DNA of 64,000 nt from Candidatus Kryptonium thompsonii (lineage in GTDB: Bacteria > Bacteroidota > Ignavibacteria > Kryptoniales > Kryptoniaceae), in NCBI GenBank assembly GCA_001442925.1, contig LDXX01000008.1, positions 1 through 64,000 on the forward strand, given 5' to 3'. A model generated the notes under the pieces. It was given only the letters and a program-made list of their open reading frames with translations, did no database searches and was not told the origin of the DNA. Positions 36,356 through 44,242 of the stretch are shown piece after piece (the first letter of the stretch is position 1; each line of letters opens with the position of its first letter). Made by a program: the position numbers and the translations under genes.

Positions 36356-37084
36356 ATGTCCCCAAACCTAATACCCAGAAAAGTTGAGATTTTATACCTT
36401 AATTCAATAGAAAAAATCCTACGATTGGTCTCGCACTTAAACTTAAATCCAAATTTTTTAACAACACTTGCACTTATCATCAGTATACTTGCGGGATATT
36501 TTTTCGCAGTAGGCAAATTCATAATTGCTGGCATTTTAACTCTGTTAAGCGGAATATTTGATACCATTGATGGGAAAATCGCAAGATTAACTAATAGAGT
36601 GACCAAATTCGGAGCGCTTTATGATTCAACGCTTGATAGATATGCCGAGGTAATTATATTTTTCGGGATCGGAGTTTACTTGATAAAATACAACTTTTAC
36701 ATCACATCTGTTGCTGCTGTTTTTGCAATTGGTGGTTCAATGATGGTAAGCTATATAAGGGCAAGAGCAGAAGGGCTTGGTTTTGAGTGTAATGTTGGAC
36801 TTATGAGAAGAGCTGAGAGAATAGTTTTGCTTGGATTTGGTTCAGTCTTTTACTTTCTCCATGATTACTTTGTAAGATTTTTCGATTATGTATTTGATAA
36901 ATTTAATTTTGATTTTCCTGCTTATCCACCCATGCCCCTTTCAATCGCAATTTACATAATGGCTGTTTTAACAAATATAACTGCATATCAACGACTTCAT
37001 TATGTATGGAAAAAATCAAAAGAGATTGAACTTTTCGAAAATCAAACTGAACTCATAACACAAAATAAGGAGGTGGGAAAATGA
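36356..37084 (+). CDS. CDP-alcohol phosphatidyltransferase, probable phosphatidylinositol-phosphate synthase
   Basis: Membrane enzyme of 242 residues with about six helices. The full catalytic signature is present at about residues 70-98: DTIDGKIARLTNRVTKFG followed by ALYDSTLDRYAE, i.e. DG(x2)AR(x8)G(x3)D(x3)D, preceded by the first Asp. Such enzymes displace CMP from CDP-diacylglycerol with an alcohol. The next gene, overlapping by four bases, makes inositol-1-phosphate, so I infer that this one joins inositol phosphate to CDP-diacylglycerol, as in the inositol-lipid pathway known from Bacteroides. Alternatives: phosphatidylglycerol-phosphate synthase, or a dialkyl inositol phosphate synthase as in hyperthermophiles. 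Confidence 0.85.
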   Translation: MSPNLIPRKVEILYLNSIEKILRLVSHLNLNPNFLTTLALIISILAGYFFAVGKFIIAGILTLLSGIFDTIDGKIARLTNRVTKFGALYDSTLDRYAEVIIFFGIGVYLIKYNFYITSVAAVFAIGGSMMVSYIRARAEGLGFECNVGLMRRAERIVLLGFGSVFYFLHDYFVRFFDYVFDKFNFDFPAYPPMPLSIAIYIMAVLTNITAYQRLHYVWKKSKEIELFENQTELITQNKEVGK

Positions 37085-38403
37085 TAAAGACAAAATCAGG
37101 TGCGGAAATAAAAGAACCTGTTGGAAAACTTGGGGTACTTTTACCTGGGCTTGGTGCCGTTGCAACTACTTTTATCGCAGGAACATTGCTCGTTCGCAAA
37201 GGATTGGCTTTACCGATTGGCTCACTTACGCAAATGGGAACGATTAGACTTGGTAAAAGAACCGAGAGAAGATTCCCCAAAATTAAGGAATTTGTCCCAC
37301 TCGCTGACTTAAATGATCTTGTATTTGGTGGATGGGACATTTTCGAAGATAATGCGTATGAATCTGCGTTAAAAGCTGGCGTTTTAAGAAAAGAACATCT
37401 CGACCTTGTAAAAGACGAACTTGAACAAATTAGACCGATGAAAGCCGTCTTCGACAAAAAATATGTTAGAAAGCTCGATGGACCGAATGTAAAAAAAGCA
37501 AAGGATAAATTTGAACTTGCTCAAATGCTTAGAGAAGATATTAGAGAGTTTAAGCAGAAAAATAATTGTGATCGCCTCGTTATGATTTGGTGTGGCAGTA
37601 CGGAAGTTTATATGGAACCTACCGAAGCACATCAAACCCTTGAAAAGTTCGAAGAAGCAATGAAGAGAAATGATGATGCAATAGCACCAAGCATGATCTA
37701 TGCCTATGCTGCGATCGCTGAGGGTGTCCCATACGCAAACGGCGCACCTAATTTATCAGTTGATATACCAGCACTTATCCAATTTGCCAAAGAGATGAAA
37801 GTTCCAATTGCTGGAAAAGACTTCAAAACTGGACAAACACTTGTCAAAACAGTGATAGCTCCAATGCTCAAAGCAAGGATGCTTGGACTCACAGGCTGGT
37901 TCTCTGTTAATATACTTGGCAACCGCGATGGCGAAGTTTTAGACGACCCAGAATCTTTCAAGACAAAAGAAGTTAGTAAACTCGGTGTTCTTGAATATAT
38001 TTTACAACCAGAACTCTACCCAGATTTATACGGGAACTACTATCACAAGGTGCGAATAAACTTTTATCCACCGCGTGGAGATGAAAAAGAGGCATGGGAC
38101 AACATAGACATATTTGGATGGCTTGGCTACCCGATGCAAATCAAAATAAATTTCCTCTGTCGGGATTCAATCCTTGCTGCCCCAATAGTTCTCGATCTCG
38201 CACTATTTCTTGACCTTGCCCAGAGAAGCGGAATGAGTGGAATCCAAGAGTGGCTATCTTTTTACTTCAAAAGTCCAATGCACGCTCCAACTGTTTATCC
38301 AGAACATGATTTGTTTATACAACTTATGAAGCTTAAAAATCGATTACGCCATTTAATGGGAGAGGAACTTATAACACATCTCGGACTTGAATACTACGAT
38401 TAA
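37081..38403 (+). CDS. ino1: Myo-inositol-1-phosphate synthase
   Basis: NAD-dependent conversion of glucose-6-phosphate to inositol-1-phosphate. Length 440. Evidence: GKLGVLLPGLGAVATTFIAG at the NAD site, WCGSTEVYMEPTEAHQTLE, PNLSVDIPALIQFA, AGKDFKTGQTLVKTVIAP (the catalytic lysine region), and SVNILGNRDGEVLDDPESF. Preceded by AAGGAGGTGGGAAA and overlapping the phosphatidyltransferase stop (ATGA), hence strictly co-expressed. The product would supply inositol lipids or a compatible solute. Confidence 0.93.
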   Translation: MIKTKSGAEIKEPVGKLGVLLPGLGAVATTFIAGTLLVRKGLALPIGSLTQMGTIRLGKRTERRFPKIKEFVPLADLNDLVFGGWDIFEDNAYESALKAGVLRKEHLDLVKDELEQIRPMKAVFDKKYVRKLDGPNVKKAKDKFELAQMLREDIREFKQKNNCDRLVMIWCGSTEVYMEPTEAHQTLEKFEEAMKRNDDAIAPSMIYAYAAIAEGVPYANGAPNLSVDIPALIQFAKEMKVPIAGKDFKTGQTLVKTVIAPMLKARMLGLTGWFSVNILGNRDGEVLDDPESFKTKEVSKLGVLEYILQPELYPDLYGNYYHKVRINFYPPRGDEKEAWDNIDIFGWLGYPMQIKINFLCRDSILAAPIVLDLALFLDLAQRSGMSGIQEWLSFYFKSPMHAPTVYPEHDLFIQLMKLKNRLRHLMGEELITHLGLEYYD

Positions 38404-38415
38404 AAATTTGTTCAT

Positions 38416-38538
38416 CTATTTGTCGTCCGAGCCCAATTCTCTTGAAAACTTTTTATAAAGCATATAGGTTATCACGAAAGAAAATGCGAAGATGAAAAAT
38501 GGAATTACCAATCCCCATATAATCGTATCGATGCTCAT
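38416..38538 (-). CDS. Small single-helix membrane protein (40 aa), symporter-associated
   Basis: Tiny gene found by reading the minus strand. It encodes 40 residues: MSIDTIIWGLVIPFFIFAF then a hydrophobic run and a charged tail KKFSRELGSDDK. ATG overlaps the stop of the 37-residue gene (ATGA), so it is translationally coupled. One transmembrane helix with a positively charged inner end is expected. Function unknown; small accessory proteins are known next to sodium:solute symporters. It ends 12 bases from the ino1 stop, tail to tail. Confidence 0.6.
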   Translation of the reverse strand: MSIDTIIWGLVIPFFIFAFSFVITYMLYKKFSRELGSDDK

Positions 38539-38648
38539 TTTTTGAGCCCTTTTCTTTTCCTGTAAGAAATGTAAGCAAGGATTAAACCAAGAAACGAAAC
38601 AAAGTAAGCTATCGTCATCCCTAAAACTACTGTTAAACCTTTTTCCAT
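38535..38648 (-). CDS. Small single-helix membrane protein (37 aa), symporter-associated
   Basis: Second tiny gene read from the minus strand, 37 residues: MEKGLTVVLGMTIAYFVSFL, then helix end and a basic tail YRKRKGLKK. The start codon directly follows the stop of the 98-residue gene, and its stop overlaps the start of the 40-residue gene. Three coupled small membrane genes behind a symporter make chance open frames unlikely. Function unknown. Confidence 0.6.
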   Translation of the reverse strand: MEKGLTVVLGMTIAYFVSFLGLILAYISYRKRKGLKK

Positions 38649-38939
38649 TTATTCTCTCCAGCTTACTATTTTTTCAAGATTTTCTATATACTCTCGTTGC
38701 TTCTTTTCGTATTCACTTGAAACTGCTTTTAATTTCGGATCTATTACCCAATGCATAACTCCAGTTAAAATTATACCAATTATAAGAAACACAAATCCCC
38801 ATAGAAAAAGAAGCAAACTTAGCGCAACTCCAATCATCAAAAAAGCATATGCAAAGGGCGAGACAATAATAGCAATTACATCTTCACGAGTCCACTTATT
38901 TGCCTCCTCAGGAGTCCAATTTCTTCTTATAAAAGCCAT
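38649..38939 (-). CDS. Two-helix membrane protein, symporter-associated
   Basis: Protein of about 96 residues. An N-terminal amphipathic stretch (RRNWTPEEANKWTREDVIAI) precedes two hydrophobic helices (residues about 25-70) and a charged coiled C-terminus ending EKIVSWRE. ATG at 38939; a TTG two codons earlier is possible. It starts 16 bases after the symporter stop, and I do not recognise a named family. It may be a small subunit of the transporter. Confidence 0.7.
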   Translation of the reverse strand: MAFIRRNWTPEEANKWTREDVIAIIVSPFAYAFLMIGVALSLLLFLWGFVFLIIGIILTGVMHWVIDPKLKAVSSEYEKKQREYIENLEKIVSWRE

Positions 38940-38955
38940 GGGCAAAACACCATTT

Positions 38956-40524
38956 TTATTTTATCAAGCCTCTTTTTCTCGCTTCCTCTTCAACTGGCTT
39001 CCACCATCCGATCGGTCTTGTCATAACATAATACTTGACGAGATGTTCCATATCCTCTGGCTCTGTTAAAAGAGTTACAGGAATATAGACTAGCGCAGTT
39101 AAAAACATTAAGATCCAGAATTGCAAGTAATCGGGCAATTCAGGTATAACACCAAATGTAGGAAGAATCCAAACAACAAGCCACGAAAAGCCTAAATTTG
39201 CAATCCACGCAGAAAGATAACCCCATGAATTAAATCGCCACCAGACAACTTGCAAGATATTTGGGAGCCACATCCCAGCCCCCATTATCCATAAAGCGAA
39301 AATTAACCACTTCGTTATTTCCTCCATCATTGAACCATAAATAAATGAGCCAATCAAAAGAAAAAGAGTAGCAATTCTCCCCATCCATACAAGTTCTTTT
39401 TGACTCGCATCTGGTTTTACATAGTGATGATAAATGTCTCGTGTCAAATAAATAGAGCCAAGATTTAGATGAGTTGAAATTGTAGAAATGTGAATCGCAA
39501 CTACTCCAGCAAACAAAAAACCAGTCATACCAGCGGGTAAATGTTCAAATGCAATCCTAAACCATGCCATTTCATACTCCTTTACATCGGTCAAAAATGG
39601 ATTCATCACAAAAAAAGCAATTATAGCAACTGCCCAGATAGCATTTCTCATTAATGTCAATGCAGTTCCCCACCAAATACTATATGAAGCATCACGAACT
39701 GTTTTTGCTGACTGGATTCTTTGAGCTTCTGCATACCAATCAATACTTGTTCCCATCCCAAAACCACCAAGCACAGCGATAATTATCATTGTTATAAACC
39801 ACGCAACTGGAAAATCCCCAGAGAAAAAGCCCGTAAAATGAAATGGATTTAAACGCCAAGATTCACCAAGTTCATATAACTTTTGAACAATTCCATAGGG
39901 ACCGCCAGCTTCACGAACGCCCCATAGCGAGGCTATAACTATAACTAGAAAAGCAATTATTCCCTGTTGAAAGTCAGCCATTACAACACCCCAGTATCCA
40001 GCTGATAAAACATAAACTGCAGTTATAGAAGAAAAAAATACAAGCCCAACCCAGTTTTCCCATCCAAATAAATAATTACACAATTTCCCCATCGCCATTC
40101 CAACCCAGCCAAGGATAAACATATTAAGAAAAAATCCCCATCCAGCCATCCAACCTCGCAAAAGTTCAGATCCAAGCCCAGAATATCTCAAACTTTGCCA
40201 TTCAGCCTGCGAATATGCAACCGATCTTCTAAAAATTCTCGCGGATACAAAAGCAGCGATTGCGCACCATGCGGAGAAAAAAGTATACCACAACCCGCGG
40301 AAACCATGTTTATAGATAACACCACTGACCCACATCGGCGTATCAGTTGCCGTATGCGTGGCATAAACACTCATTGCAGGAAGCCACCAAGGTAAGGATC
40401 TCCCAGCAAGAAAAAAATCTGCCTCAGATCTCTTACCAAGATTATAGAACAAAACCCCCGCCCCGGTCATTAAAATAAGGTAAAGAACAAGCCAGAAATA
40501 ATCTAGGAAAGCAAATTTAACCAT
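38956..40524 (-). CDS. Sodium:solute symporter (SSS/SLC5 family)
   Basis: Inner-membrane Na+-coupled importer of 522 residues with about 13 helices. Evidence: DFFLAGRSLPWWLPAMSVYA, GFGMGTSIDWYAEAQRIQSA, AGVVAIHISTISTHLNLGS and WMGRIATLFLLIGSF, matching SSS helices 1, 6, 8 and 9. The N-terminus and the unusual Trp-rich composition match the clade often labelled Na+:galactoside/hexose symporter, but the substrate cannot be assigned. Start after AAGGGGC. Three small membrane genes follow and HU-SPOR precedes it by 22 bases. Confidence 0.9.
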   Translation of the reverse strand: MVKFAFLDYFWLVLYLILMTGAGVLFYNLGKRSEADFFLAGRSLPWWLPAMSVYATHTATDTPMWVSGVIYKHGFRGLWYTFFSAWCAIAAFVSARIFRRSVAYSQAEWQSLRYSGLGSELLRGWMAGWGFFLNMFILGWVGMAMGKLCNYLFGWENWVGLVFFSSITAVYVLSAGYWGVVMADFQQGIIAFLVIVIASLWGVREAGGPYGIVQKLYELGESWRLNPFHFTGFFSGDFPVAWFITMIIIAVLGGFGMGTSIDWYAEAQRIQSAKTVRDASYSIWWGTALTLMRNAIWAVAIIAFFVMNPFLTDVKEYEMAWFRIAFEHLPAGMTGFLFAGVVAIHISTISTHLNLGSIYLTRDIYHHYVKPDASQKELVWMGRIATLFLLIGSFIYGSMMEEITKWLIFALWIMGAGMWLPNILQVVWWRFNSWGYLSAWIANLGFSWLVVWILPTFGVIPELPDYLQFWILMFLTALVYIPVTLLTEPEDMEHLVKYYVMTRPIGWWKPVEEEARKRGLIK

Positions 40525-40546
40525 TTGCCCCTTGCATTTTTACTTT

Positions 40547-41839
40547 TTACTTTACTACACCCTTTGTCGCTTCGCTTATCCAAACCTTTTCAACCTTTAC
40601 ATCTCTCTTCAATTTTTCAGCAACTTCATTCGCACGTTCAATTGAATCAAAAAATCCAACGCGAACACGATACCAGCTTCCGCCTTTCCACTCAACAAAT
40701 GCTCTTTCAACAAAAGCGTTATAGCCTTTACTTCTCAAATTACTTGCAAATGCATCTGCTAACTTTTTATCCTGGAACGAAGCGACCTGAATTATATAAC
40801 TTCTCCCCTCCCTTGGAACTGGCTTGCTAACCTTGGGAGGCTTAACAGTAACAGATGGTTCTGGCTTTTTTCCTTCAATCGTCGCAGGTGTTTCTGGCGT
40901 CGGCTTAAGCTCCGGTGGTGTTGCCACAATAACCTCCTCTGGCTGTTTAAACTCCACTTTGCCAGCTTCTTTACCTTTACCCCACAGATGAATGTAACCA
41001 TATTGATTCAACAAGAATACAACCCCACCAATAAAAATTAAAAACACCACCAGAAGAAACACCCAAAAGCCTGTTCTCTTCTGATTTTCCTCTTCATATT
41101 CAAATGCCATTGCTGGTACCTCCTTTTTTTGTGTATCGTCAAAAATTTTTTTCACCTCGCCTTTCTCTTGAGGCTGCTTGGATTCCTCTGTTAAATTAAA
41201 TTCAGGCATCGCTACCTCCTCAAAGTTAATTTTTACTTTTTCCAATTCCCCAATATCCTTATCCCAATCCACCTCGGCAACATCAACCCTTTGAAAAACA
41301 TCGAAAATCGGAACCTCAATATCTATCGTTTCAACTTTTCCTTCTGATATCGGTTTCTCAGGTAAAGTCAAATAATCTTCAGATTGCATCTTCAAAGTTT
41401 GAATTGGTTCAACGATAGGTTCATACTCACCGAAAACAATTCCAGATTTTATACCATTTGCTTTTTTCTCTGCCTCAAAAAATGTGAGCTTAAATTCATC
41501 GGTTTCCTTCTCTTCAACAACAGGTGGTTGCACTTTAACAACAACCGATTTCAAGTTTCTATATCTTATATTGATTTTATCGGCAAAAATTTTCGCTGGT
41601 AGAAAGCTAACCACAACCTTGGAAGGAATAACCCTTTCAAGTCCAGTTTTAGGATCAAAAACTCTTTTCCCCTTTCTAATTTTCCTTTTAAACTCACCGA
41701 AACCCGAAATTCTAATATTCTGCCCCGATTTTATAGCTTTCGCAAATCTTGCAATAAATTTGTCGTAAAACAGTCTCGCCTCGTCATATGAGATATTCGC
41801 ACGCTTTGAAAGCAAATTTAAAAATTCGCTTTTATCCAT
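40547..41839 (-). CDS. HU-domain / transmembrane / SPOR-domain fusion protein
   Basis: Protein of 430 residues with an unusual order. Residues 1-95 form an HU/IHF-like DNA-binding domain (LLSKRANISYDEARLFYDKF, ISGFGEFKRKIRKGK, the DPKTGLERVIPS arm). Residues 95-250 are an acidic linker, 252-273 one hydrophobic helix (FWVFLLVVFLIFIGGVVFLL), 275-345 a Pro/Glu-rich linker, and 348-425 a SPOR domain (YIIQVASFQDKKLADAF, WYRVRVGFFDSIERANE) that binds denuded peptidoglycan at division sites. It would place DNA-binding inside and septal-wall binding outside. Follows a stand-alone HU gene by six bases. HU-SPOR fusions are known in Bacteroidetes; the cellular job is unproven. Confidence 0.87.
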   Translation of the reverse strand: MDKSEFLNLLSKRANISYDEARLFYDKFIARFAKAIKSGQNIRISGFGEFKRKIRKGKRVFDPKTGLERVIPSKVVVSFLPAKIFADKINIRYRNLKSVVVKVQPPVVEEKETDEFKLTFFEAEKKANGIKSGIVFGEYEPIVEPIQTLKMQSEDYLTLPEKPISEGKVETIDIEVPIFDVFQRVDVAEVDWDKDIGELEKVKINFEEVAMPEFNLTEESKQPQEKGEVKKIFDDTQKKEVPAMAFEYEEENQKRTGFWVFLLVVFLIFIGGVVFLLNQYGYIHLWGKGKEAGKVEFKQPEEVIVATPPELKPTPETPATIEGKKPEPSVTVKPPKVSKPVPREGRSYIIQVASFQDKKLADAFASNLRSKGYNAFVERAFVEWKGGSWYRVRVGFFDSIERANEVAEKLKRDVKVEKVWISEATKGVVK

Positions 41840-41845
41840 GAAAAA

Positions 41846-42124
41846 CTATCGGTTGTTAATTATATTAATTATCGACTTGCTCGGCTTAAAATGCGGGTAA
41901 TCCCTCGGCGGCAAAATCAACTCTTCACCAGTTTTGGGATTGCGCCCCTTTCTACTCGCTCTATGTTTCACCGTGAAAACCCCAAACTTAAACAAGTTCA
42001 ATTTCCCTTCCTTCATCAAAATTTCAGATACCAAATTAAAAAAAGAATCAACAACCCTTTCGGTTTTTGATGCACTCCATTTCAAATCTTGCGCAAGCGA
42101 TTTTACCAATTCACTTTTATTCAT
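41846..42124 (-). CDS. HU-family DNA-binding protein
   Basis: Nucleoid-associated protein of 92 residues. N-terminal helices NKSELVKSLAQDLKWSASKT, then LNLFKFGVFTVKHRASRKGR and NPKTGEELILPPRDYPHFKP, the DNA-bending arm with the Pro tip. The sequence is off the canonical HU (GVFTVKHR for GFGTF) and closer to the HU-like arm in the neighbouring fusion, with which it may form a heterodimer. Part of the TPR-barrel-HU run. Confidence 0.9.
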   Translation of the reverse strand: MNKSELVKSLAQDLKWSASKTERVVDSFFNLVSEILMKEGKLNLFKFGVFTVKHRASRKGRNPKTGEELILPPRDYPHFKPSKSIINIINNR

Positions 42125-42141
42125 CCAAAACCCAATTTTGT

Positions 42142-43812
42142 TTAAAACCTATACTCAATCCCACCAATGAAAACCATATTGGGCTCAAGATAATTATGCC
42201 AATTATAAAATTTTTGAGATAACAAATTATCAAAATTCAGGAAAACCTTGAAATTTTTAAAAACCTCATATTCCGCTCCAAGATTCACAAGCACAAATCC
42301 CTTAAGTTCATCTCCATTAAAGTTATAAACTCTACTACTAATTAAATCAATTTCCAGATTAATTACAAGTCCAAAAGCGAAACGATATTTATACCCAAGA
42401 TTTGCCGAAAAACTCGGATAATATGGGACCGGTTTCTTGCTTTTTGCATTGTATGATGAATTTAAAATAACGCCAAAAACAAGCTCATTGCCCCGATAAT
42501 TTAAATAACCCGAGCTCTTTAATTCAATAAATTGAGTCCGTTCAAACTCAACTGAGTAAAATCCATCCTTATCCTCGTCAACATAGATTGGGAAATTTTT
42601 AAATACTTTAAAATTTAACCCCGCATCAACCCCGAAATTGCTCAACCCATACTTCACCCCAAAACTAAGATTAAAATATTCCTCAGGATGTACAATTTTT
42701 AGATTTTTCGTCAGGAATCTATTTACACTCAGGTAATTTGAAACTGTCAAATTTAAAACCTCTGGTGAAAAAAATGCGTAAACCTGCGTCTTCTTGCCAG
42801 CAAGATATTTGAATGAAACATCAGGGTAAATCCTAAATCTGTTTACTGAATCAAAATTTTGAAATGAAAATAACTTAACCCCAAAATCAAGAAGATAATT
42901 CCCATTAATTTCAAAAAATTCAAGCAAATTCCCAGCAAATATACCAAGCTTAAGATATCTCGCTGGCAAAGGTGTATAATCAACGCCAAGTCTCAATTTT
43001 AAAAAATCAACCCTATGTCTATAGTTAAAGCTCAAATCAAATCGTTTCTCCCTTCCACCAAAATTTGAATTTTCATAGTTTGCTATTGTATCAAGCAATG
43101 TAAAAATTGAATAATTAAGTCCCAAGCTGTAATCGAAAACATTTCTATACGGTGACTCAATGTAAAGCCCAAGATCGAATTTATTCATATTTCTATGAAA
43201 ACTCGGCGAAACAGAACCATAAAAGCCAAAACTATAAGTTGAGTAATTTACCGCCGTTGAAATTTTTGCACCCCCAAGCCAATCCAAAATTTTATCTTTA
43301 ATTTTGGGGAGATAAAGACCAGCATTAACAGAAAATTGATTCCTCACATAATCTGCGTTTTCGATGAACCCTTGGCTTGAACGATGATAAAAATTTGAAC
43401 TGATCGAAAAAATTTTCGAGACATTGCCTTGAAGTATACCATCAAAGTAAGTTGTCAAGTACCTCCCAACGCCAGCTTTAAATTTGGCAATCGGATTTTT
43501 TTCAAAAAATTTTACATAACCATCTTTGATGTTTTTAACAGGAACATCAGGTGTAAATTTTTCAGCGGATGAAATTTGGTATAGATTTAAATCAACTTTA
43601 GGCAAATTAACATCGGTAATTTCAACTTTTTGTCCAATTTCAACTTCAATCGTCTCTCGCCCTGTTATCACAAATTCAGGAAGGACAAATTCATTTTTCG
43701 GTTCACCAAATCTTGTCGTATCAATTCTAAATTCTCTTTCCCCTGGCTTTGATTCTTGAGATAAGACATTCAAACAAACAAAAAATGAAATCGCAATGAT
43801 AATTTTTTTCAT
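42142..43812 (-). CDS. Outer-membrane beta-barrel protein (TonB-receptor-like, no plug)
   Basis: Secreted protein of 556 residues with signal peptide (MKKIIIAISFFVCLNVLSQ). After a short linker with EFVLPEFVITGRETIEVEIG, the rest is alternating amphipathic strands rich in Tyr/Phe/Asn and ends in the outer-membrane-type IGGIEYRF. The barrel resembles TonB-dependent receptors, but I see no plug domain and no TonB box. Transported molecule unknown. It follows the cytochrome gene and precedes HU. Confidence 0.75.
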   Translation of the reverse strand: MKKIIIAISFFVCLNVLSQESKPGEREFRIDTTRFGEPKNEFVLPEFVITGRETIEVEIGQKVEITDVNLPKVDLNLYQISSAEKFTPDVPVKNIKDGYVKFFEKNPIAKFKAGVGRYLTTYFDGILQGNVSKIFSISSNFYHRSSQGFIENADYVRNQFSVNAGLYLPKIKDKILDWLGGAKISTAVNYSTYSFGFYGSVSPSFHRNMNKFDLGLYIESPYRNVFDYSLGLNYSIFTLLDTIANYENSNFGGREKRFDLSFNYRHRVDFLKLRLGVDYTPLPARYLKLGIFAGNLLEFFEINGNYLLDFGVKLFSFQNFDSVNRFRIYPDVSFKYLAGKKTQVYAFFSPEVLNLTVSNYLSVNRFLTKNLKIVHPEEYFNLSFGVKYGLSNFGVDAGLNFKVFKNFPIYVDEDKDGFYSVEFERTQFIELKSSGYLNYRGNELVFGVILNSSYNAKSKKPVPYYPSFSANLGYKYRFAFGLVINLEIDLISSRVYNFNGDELKGFVLVNLGAEYEVFKNFKVFLNFDNLLSQKFYNWHNYLEPNMVFIGGIEYRF

Positions 43813-43825
43813 GTCGTGAAGAAAT

Positions 43826-44239
43826 TTATTTTGAAGCGCCCTTTATCTGTGGCTTCGTTTGACCACGGTGGCATGTATAGCAATCAACTACTTGAGCACC
43901 CTCCCAATTTATGAAATCGCGGTTTATTGTCATCACCATCTTAAGCATCGTTCTGGCTTTTCTTTTCGTCTCCTTTACATCGCTTGAGTAATTGTTAACA
44001 TCATGGCAATAGTTACATTTAACTCCAAGAGCGTCGGAAATTCCCTCCATAATTTTTTGAAGTTGCTCCTTCGAACGAACATCCGTCAAAACCTGCAAAT
44101 TTCGTCCAAATCTACCCTGAGCCCATGCGACTGCATCAATGCTAATTTCATTATCCTTTTTATTTAAGTCGATCGCAATAATTAGTCCAATGATTACAAG
44201 GGTTAGTAGCCCTGTATAAAAAAGTGCCATTTTCTTCAT
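43826..44239 (-). CDS. Diheme c-type cytochrome, reaction-centre-cytochrome-like fold
   Basis: Periplasmic, membrane-anchored cytochrome of 137 residues. N-terminal helix residues 5-24. Two haem sites: CNYCH at 75-79 and CYTCH at 120-124. MLKMVMTINRDF between them provides likely Met axial ligands, as in the cytochrome subunit family of photosynthetic reaction centres (CytoC_RC), which is widespread in non-phototrophs. No reaction-centre gene is here, so it is probably a small electron carrier. Coupled to the TPR gene (three bases upstream). Confidence 0.88.
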   Translation of the reverse strand: MKKMALFYTGLLTLVIIGLIIAIDLNKKDNEISIDAVAWAQGRFGRNLQVLTDVRSKEQLQKIMEGISDALGVKCNYCHDVNNYSSDVKETKRKARTMLKMVMTINRDFINWEGAQVVDCYTCHRGQTKPQIKGASK

Positions 44240-44242
44240 TTT

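Noticed and set aside
38404-38415. Terminator between ino1 and the small membrane gene
   Set aside because: The 12-base gap between the convergent stops holds no hairpin.
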